Assembly (NCBI GenBank): GCA_938003595.1
Contig: CALKYH010000136.1
Location: forward strand, 1 to 9,375
Direction: 5' to 3'
Source: an uncultured bacterium
Lineage (GTDB): Bacteria; Planctomycetota; Phycisphaerae; Phycisphaerales; UBA1924
DNA: 9,375 bases
Below the pieces are notes generated by a model. It did no database searches, had not been told where the DNA came from, and saw nothing but the letters and a program-made list of their open reading frames with translations. A program made the position numbers and the translations under genes. This document shows, piece after piece, positions 5,166 to 9,375 of the stretch. Numbering within the stretch: the stretch's first letter is position 1; each line of letters begins with the position of its first letter.

Positions 5166-6319
5166 AAGTCTCGTCGGCAGAAGATCCACGCCGCCAGGCC
5201 CACGACGAACGCCTCGAAGATCAGCGAGGTTCCGACGATCCAGCCGACCGAGCGCGCGCGGGATTTCTCGATGACCGCCCGCTCCACGGCCTCATTGTCC
5301 TGCGGGATGGGCAGCTCGCGGTCGCCGCCGTCGTACCGGACGCGCGTTGAGCCGTCGTCGCCCCCGTCGTTGAACGCCGGCAGGTCGGCCATGTCCACCA
5401 TCCAGCGCTCGAGCAGGCCGATCGTCTCGCTGGTCTTGGGCAGCGCGGTCTTCACGCCCACGAACGAGTTCTGCCAGATCGAGATGGTCCGCAATTCCTT
5501 CCGGGCGTCCTCCAGCTGCGTCTTGCGCGTCGCGAGCTCCGCCTCTTTCTTGTTGGAGTTCATCCCGCTCTTGAGGGTGTTGAGGATGCCCTCCTTCGGC
5601 TCTTCGTCCTCGGCCGCGGCCAGGGCCTGCTCGCGCGAGGCGATGTCGCCCTCGAGCCACTGCACCGATTGCTCCGCCTGCGTCCGGACCATGAGCAGGA
5701 TCGCCTCCGTGGAGTTCACGGCGAACAGGCCCAGCCACACCAGCATGGTCAGCAGCAGCGCCGCGACCGTCGAGCGCGTCACCACCCCCAGCAGCGTGCA
5801 CACGCTGTAGAGGTACGAGAAGAACACCACGACGATCGGCACGCTCAGGAACACGGACGGCTCCCACGAGCCGCCCCGCAGGCCGATCACCAGGAACGAC
5901 GCGGTCGAGAAGACGCCCACCTGCAGACCCACGAACAGCATCGCCGCCGCGTACTTCGTCAGGAACAGCCGCAGGCGCGAGATCGGCTTGGCCAGCGTGA
6001 CATCCACGGCGCCGCCCGCGAGGAACTCGGGCATCACGCCCGCCGTCGAGACCAGCGCGAGGATCGTCGCGCCCCAGGCGAGCCAGAAGGTCACGCCCAG
6101 GTTCAGGAACATGAGCTTGTAGAAGACATCCGCCGAGAGGATCGCGGTGCTCACCGGGATCGGCAGGCGCCAGACGAGGATGCTCAGGCCCTCCTCGTCG
6201 ATCCCCACCATCGCGAACGCCGCCACGATCAACCCCGAGATCACCAGCGCGATCCAGAACAGCTTCTTGGCGTTCAGGTGCCGGTACGACTCGACGAACA
6301 GGGCCCAGGTCTGCGTCAC
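5162..6319 (-). CDS. ABC-2 type transporter permease with large non-membrane insert
   Basis: A 385-residue membrane protein, the partner of the ATPase encoded just upstream. Predicted membrane segments are about 18-38, 70-92, 122-145, 155-180, 184-208 and 358-380. The stretch GAVDVTLAKPISRLRLFLTKY (in 103-123) is typical of ABC-2 permeases. Between the fifth and sixth segments lies about 140 residues of soluble sequence: a charged, probably coiled-coil part (221-280; many Glu, Lys, Gln) and an acidic Gly/Asp-rich part (316-343). There is no signal peptide. Function is probably export or membrane remodelling; the substrate cannot be read. The start is GTG and overlaps the ATPase stop (GTGA), which argues for coupled translation. 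The gene ends in a CTAG shared with proC's stop. Family call confident; specific role unknown. Confidence 0.87.
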   Translation of the reverse strand: MTQTWALFVESYRHLNAKKLFWIALVISGLIVAAFAMVGIDEEGLSILVWRLPIPVSTAILSADVFYKLMFLNLGVTFWLAWGATILALVSTAGVMPEFLAGGAVDVTLAKPISRLRLFLTKYAAAMLFVGLQVGVFSTASFLVIGLRGGSWEPSVFLSVPIVVVFFSYLYSVCTLLGVVTRSTVAALLLTMLVWLGLFAVNSTEAILLMVRTQAEQSVQWLEGDIASREQALAAAEDEEPKEGILNTLKSGMNSNKKEAELATRKTQLEDARKELRTISIWQNSFVGVKTALPKTSETIGLLERWMVDMADLPAFNDGGDDGSTRVRYDGGDRELPIPQDNEAVERAVIEKSRARSVGWIVGTSLIFEAFVVGLAAWIFCRRDF

Positions 6320-7320
6320 AGGGCGCCTCCCTTCCCGCCGTGCTTCGCGCGGCCCTTCTGGCCGCCGACGCCGGCGCCCTCTTCGCCCATGCTCTGCACC
6401 GACTCGATGAACAGTTCCTCCAGCGACGCCCTCACCGGGCGCACGCTGCGGATCGTGGCGCGGGAGGCGCGGAGCGCGTCGAGCAGCGGCTGCACGGCCG
6501 CGGCCTCGTCCGTCGGCGCCACGATCAGCGACCGGTCCCGGTCTTCGCCTACAGCCCGGACCTCCGCGTTCAACTGCTGGATCAGCGTCCGCCAGCCGTC
6601 GCCCGCCGGCAGCGCGCCGCTGGCCTCGATCTCGTAGCGCCGGCTGTGGCGCGTCAGATCATCGAGCGTGCCCAGCCGCACGACCTGCCCCTTGACCATG
6701 ATCGCGACGCGCCCGCACACCGTCTCGGCCTCGCTCAGCAGGTGGCTGTTGAGCAGCACCGTGCGACCCTCGTCGCGCATGCGGATGAGCATCTCGCGGA
6801 TCTCGCGCCGGCCCACCGGGTCCACGCCGTCGGTCGGCTCGTCCAGGAACACGATCTCCGGGTCGTTCATCAGCGCCTGCGCCAGGCCGATCCGCTGACG
6901 CATGCCCTTGGAGTACCGCCCGATCCGCGTGCTCGCCCAGCTGGTCATGCCGACCAGATCCAGCGTCTCGGCGGCGCGGCGCTTGCGGTCCGCGCGACCG
7001 ACCTTCGCCATCGCGGCGAACAGGTCCAGCACCTGCCCCCCGGTGAGGTACTCCGGGAAACGAGGGTTCTCAGGCAGATACCCCACCCGCGCCAGCGCCG
7101 CCTTGTCGCCCACCGGCGCCCCCAGGAGCGTGCCGCTGATCCGCGTCGGGCGGACCACGGTGGTCAGGATCTTCACCAGCGTGCTCTTGCCCGCGCCGTT
7201 GGGGCCGAGCAGCCCGAAGACCTCGCCCTTCTCCACGCGCATGGACACGCCGCGCAGCGCCCGGATGCGCCCGCGGTAGGTCTTCTCCACATTCGTCAGA
7301 TCGATGGCCGCCGCCGTCAT
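6316..7320 (-). CDS. ABC transporter ATP-binding protein
   Basis: A 334-residue ATPase that would drive the permease encoded next. It has Walker A GPNGAGKST at 39-47, YLPE at 81-84 (Glu where many ABC proteins have the Q-loop Gln, frequent in this subfamily), the ABC signature region YSKGMRQRIG at 136-145, Walker B IVFLDEP at 156-162 with catalytic E161, the D-loop GVDP at 165-168 and the H-loop H193. The nucleotide-binding domain ends near 220. A C-terminal domain of about 85 residues (228-312) follows, with 'LEELFIE' near its end as in many ABC-2 ATPases, and then a Gly/Lys-rich tail. It resembles the CcmA/NatA-type drug or ion exporter ATPases. The ATG start overlaps the methyltransferase stop (ATGA) and its own stop overlaps the permease start (GTGA). 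Confidence 0.95.
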   Translation of the reverse strand: MTAAAIDLTNVEKTYRGRIRALRGVSMRVEKGEVFGLLGPNGAGKSTLVKILTTVVRPTRISGTLLGAPVGDKAALARVGYLPENPRFPEYLTGGQVLDLFAAMAKVGRADRKRRAAETLDLVGMTSWASTRIGRYSKGMRQRIGLAQALMNDPEIVFLDEPTDGVDPVGRREIREMLIRMRDEGRTVLLNSHLLSEAETVCGRVAIMVKGQVVRLGTLDDLTRHSRRYEIEASGALPAGDGWRTLIQQLNAEVRAVGEDRDRSLIVAPTDEAAAVQPLLDALRASRATIRSVRPVRASLEELFIESVQSMGEEGAGVGGQKGRAKHGGKGGAL

Positions 7321-8024
7321 GCCGTCCCTCCGCTCGGGCCCGCGCCGGCGCCGTCGAGGCGCGCGACAATATGGAACACGTGGTAGTGCTTGGGATTCCC
7401 GAAGGCGTCTTTTCCGTCTTTCTCGATCTCCTCGAAGTGCTCCAGCATGAACGGCGCCAGCATTCGGTCCACCTCGGCGCGGGTCTGATGACTCCGAGCC
7501 GGGATATGCGACCATCCGTCGCGATCGCCGAAGAACTGCCCCGAGAACCGCGCCGGCCGACCACGGGCCGCGGCCCGGCGCATCGCCGCCACGATCTGCG
7601 ACCACACGCCCGCGAACGCCTCCGGCGGGCAGAATGGCAGGCACATGCTCGCGTTCACCAGCGACGCCCCCTCGGGCAGGATCCTCGCCAGGTCCATCTC
7701 TTCGAATCGGGCCTCGACCGCGACCAGCCGCAGCGCCGCGTCCGGCTCCTCGGCGCATTTCGCGGTCAGCCGCCTGAGACCGTCGGCGCTGGCGTCGATC
7801 GCCGTCACTCGCCAGCCGCGCCGCAGCATCGCGATGGAGTCCCGCCCCGAGCCGGCGCCCAGGTCCACGCCCAGCCGCCCATCCGCACCGCCCTCCCTGT
7901 CGAAGGCGTCCAGCGCCATCAGCAGCGTGTCGCGCGGGGGGTTGCCCTCCACCGCGTCGAAATACGACGGCCACTCGCGATCCAGGTCGGTCCCCGAATC
8001 CCGTGAGAAGGCCTCTCCCTGCAC
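7317..8024 (-). CDS. Class I SAM-dependent methyltransferase (TehB-like), start uncertain
   Basis: About 235 residues if the GTG at 8024 is used. The glycine-rich SAM motif VDLGAGSGRD is at 53-62, preceded by the helix NPPRDTLLMALDAF, and the strand-2 acidic residue lies in AIDAS (75-79). Later come SLVNASMCLPFC (motif IV-like strand) and a C-terminal part ending YHVFHIVARL. This is a Methyltransf_25/TehB-like fold; the acceptor substrate is not evident. It is the first gene of the methyltransferase-ATPase-permease operon (ATGA overlap with the ATPase). The start is uncertain: the frame stays open further upstream, but that part overlaps the ubiD-family gene and looks non-coding. The GTG at 8024 has AGGGAG only 1 nt away, which is poor. 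A start a little further in would still keep the SAM domain. Confidence 0.85.
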   Translation of the reverse strand: MQGEAFSRDSGTDLDREWPSYFDAVEGNPPRDTLLMALDAFDREGGADGRLGVDLGAGSGRDSIAMLRRGWRVTAIDASADGLRRLTAKCAEEPDAALRLVAVEARFEEMDLARILPEGASLVNASMCLPFCPPEAFAGVWSQIVAAMRRAAARGRPARFSGQFFGDRDGWSHIPARSHQTRAEVDRMLAPFMLEHFEEIEKDGKDAFGNPKHYHVFHIVARLDGAGAGPSGGTA

Positions 8025-8041
8025 GCTCCCTCGCGCGGCGT

Positions 8042-8047
8042 CACAAT
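8042..8047 (+). promoter_or_regulatory. Possible -10 box for the ubiD-family gene
   Basis: CACAAT (4 of 6 to TATAAT), 32 nt before the GTG start, in the 55-nt gap between two divergent genes. Flanking bases resemble those around the CACAAT upstream of proC. No -35 match at the right distance. Confidence 0.3.
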
Positions 8048-8078
8048 GGCGGCTCGGCTCCGACAAAGGAATCTCCCA

Positions 8079-8108
8079 AGTGTTCGAATCGCTCCACGAC
8101 CTCGTCAA
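8079..8108 (-). promoter_or_regulatory. Possible promoter of the methyltransferase-ABC operon
   Basis: On the minus strand TTGACG (8103-8108; 5 of 6) is followed by 18 nt and AACACT (8079-8084; only 3 of 6). If used, it lies inside the first codons of the divergent ubiD-family gene and gives a leader of about 50 nt. The -10 is weak. Confidence 0.28.
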
Positions 8109-9375
8109 TACGCTCGACCGCGCCGGGGAACTCCAGCGTATCAGCGCGCGGGTTTCCCCGATGCTCGAGATCGCGGCGATCGCTGATCGCGAATCCAAGT
8201 CCCCCTGCCCGCGCCTGCCCAGCCAGTCCGCCCGGCGCAACGACCCGCGGTTCCATCACCTGGGCGGCAAGGCCCTGCTCTTCGAGAAGGTGGACGGCTC
8301 CGACATTCCGGTGCTCATCAACGCCATGGGCTCCTACCGGCGGATGGAGATCGTCCTCGGCTGCCACGAGGCCCACGCCGACGAGCCCCTGCCCCCGCCG
8401 CGTGTGCCCGGCGGCGGCTTCGACGCCTGGGCGAAGCAGATCGGCGCCCTGGTCGAGCCCAAGCCGCCCTCGTCCCTGCGCGACGCCCTGGCCAAGGGCC
8501 GTGAGTTGCTCCCCCTGCTGCGCACGCCGCCCCGCAATGTCTTCTCGGGACCGTGCCAGGAGGTGATCCTCACCGGGAACAAGGTGGACCTCGCGCAGCT
8601 GCCGATCATCAAGTGCTGGCCGCAGGACGGCGACCTGGCGTCCGTCGGCTGGCCCGCGGACATCAACGCCGGAGCGCCGGGGCTCGACCTGCACGCCGAC
8701 CCGCACTTCCGCGGGCGCTACATCACGCTCGCCGGCATCCACACCATCCACGCCGACGACAAGGGCAACCCCAAGCCCTCCTCACGCAACATCGGCATGT
8801 ACCGGGTGCAGCTGCTGGGGCGCAACCGCGTCGCCATGCACTGGCACATGCACCACGACGGCGCCCGCCACTGGCGCTCGTGGAAGAAGCGCGGCGAGCG
8901 CATGCCCGTGGCCATCGTGCTCGGCGGCGAGTCCGTGCTGCCCTACGCCGCGACCGCGCCGTTGCCGCCGGGGCTGAGCGAGATCCTGCTCGCGGGCTTC
9001 CTCAACGGGCGCGGCATCCCCATGTGCCCGTGCCGCACCGTGCCTCTTCGGGTTCCGGCCAATGCCGAGATCGTCATCGAGGGCTGGGTCTCGCAGGAGG
9101 CCGGCCCCATCGGCTTCGACCCGCAGAAAGACGATCTTGGACCCGGCGCGGTGGTCGAAGGCCCCTTCGGCGACCACACCGGCTTCTACTCGCTGCCCGA
9201 CCGCTACCCCGTGGTGGAGGTCACCGCGATCACCATGCGCCGCCGTCCCATCTACCCCACGACCATCGTGGGCCTCCCCCCCCAGGAGGACTACTACATG
9301 GGCAAGGCGACCGAGCGCATCTTCCTGCCGCTGCTCCGCACGCTCGTGCCGGACATCGTGGACTACGACCTGCCG
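8080..9375 (+). CDS. ubiD: UbiD-family decarboxylase, 3' end outside window
   Basis: UbiD-family enzymes use prenylated FMN, made by UbiX, to decarboxylate aromatic or unsaturated acids; in quinone synthesis they act on polyprenyl-hydroxybenzoate or the menaquinone (futalosine) equivalent. Visible are 432 residues: an N-terminal part beginning with SLHDLVNTLDRAGELQRI, PIIKCWPQDGD at 175-185, RNIGMYRVQ at 236-244 (Asn and Arg of the cofactor/metal site), a His-rich MHWHMHHDGARH at 253-264, LSEILLAGFLNG at 299-310, and EGPFGDHTGFYS at 360-371 with the conserved acids E360 and D365. It ends in MGKATERIFLPLLRTLVPDIVDYDLP, close to the usual C-terminus, so few residues are missing. Extra segments occur at about 185-213 and 341-358. 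The GTG start has AGGA 9 nt upstream. It is divergent from the methyltransferase operon. Family certain; which quinone is not. Confidence 0.93.
   Translation, partial: MFESLHDLVNTLDRAGELQRISARVSPMLEIAAIADRESKSPCPRLPSQSARRNDPRFHHLGGKALLFEKVDGSDIPVLINAMGSYRRMEIVLGCHEAHADEPLPPPRVPGGGFDAWAKQIGALVEPKPPSSLRDALAKGRELLPLLRTPPRNVFSGPCQEVILTGNKVDLAQLPIIKCWPQDGDLASVGWPADINAGAPGLDLHADPHFRGRYITLAGIHTIHADDKGNPKPSSRNIGMYRVQLLGRNRVAMHWHMHHDGARHWRSWKKRGERMPVAIVLGGESVLPYAATAPLPPGLSEILLAGFLNGRGIPMCPCRTVPLRVPANAEIVIEGWVSQEAGPIGFDPQKDDLGPGAVVEGPFGDHTGFYSLPDRYPVVEVTAITMRRRPIYPTTIVGLPPQEDYYMGKATERIFLPLLRTLVPDIVDYDLP

Noticed and set aside
7321..7974. In-frame N-terminal extension of the ABC ATPase by about 218 residues
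   Set aside because: That region encodes the methyltransferase in another frame. The ATPase has the normal start just before its first strand at the ATGA overlap.
1..9375. tRNA, rRNA, CRISPR, insertion sequence or toxin-antitoxin pair
   Set aside because: No cloverleaf-like element, regular spaced repeats, transposase motif or paired small genes were seen on reading both strands.

Overview
This 9.4-kb window looks like ordinary bacterial chromosome, GC-rich (roughly 70% by eye) and densely packed. The gene content and style suggest a planctomycete, most likely a member of the Phycisphaerae. The clues are a DksA/TraR-family protein with a very long Lys/Ala/Pro tail next to lspA, a UbiD-family decarboxylase with extra internal segments, and a membrane-anchored helical-repeat protein. 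The lineage call is inference from recall of family style, not from a marker gene. I see no mobile element, CRISPR array, tRNA or rRNA.

Layout, left to right: (1) the last 31 codons of a plus-strand gene, probably a cupin protein. (2) A plus-strand gene for a membrane-anchored protein with four TPR-like repeats. (3) On the minus strand, a two-gene unit: a zinc-ligand-deficient DksA/TraR-family regulator followed by lspA (lipoprotein signal peptidase), overlapping by 4 nt (GTGA). It has its own good promoter about 70 nt upstream of the first start codon. (4) On the minus strand, accA (acetyl-CoA carboxylase alpha subunit), upstream of and in the same direction as the dksA-like gene but separated by 189 nt. 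(5) Divergent from accA, proC (pyrroline-5-carboxylate reductase) on the plus strand. (6) On the minus strand, convergent with proC and sharing a CTAG stop-stop overlap, an operon read right to left: class I methyltransferase, ABC ATPase, ABC-2 permease, joined by ATGA and GTGA overlaps. (7) Divergent from that operon, a plus-strand UbiD-family decarboxylase that runs off the right edge.

Most genes are housekeeping: fatty-acid synthesis (accA), proline synthesis (proC), lipoprotein maturation (lspA) and probably quinone synthesis (ubiD family). The parts that deserve attention are: the DksA-like protein, with only one of four zinc ligands left and a histone-H1-like tail; its translational coupling to lspA, an order also known from Bacillus (ylyA-lspA); the methyltransferase-ABC operon, whose permease carries a large non-membrane insert; and several inverted repeats at promoters and gene ends. 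I do not see a clearly new multi-gene system such as a defence island or biosynthetic cluster.
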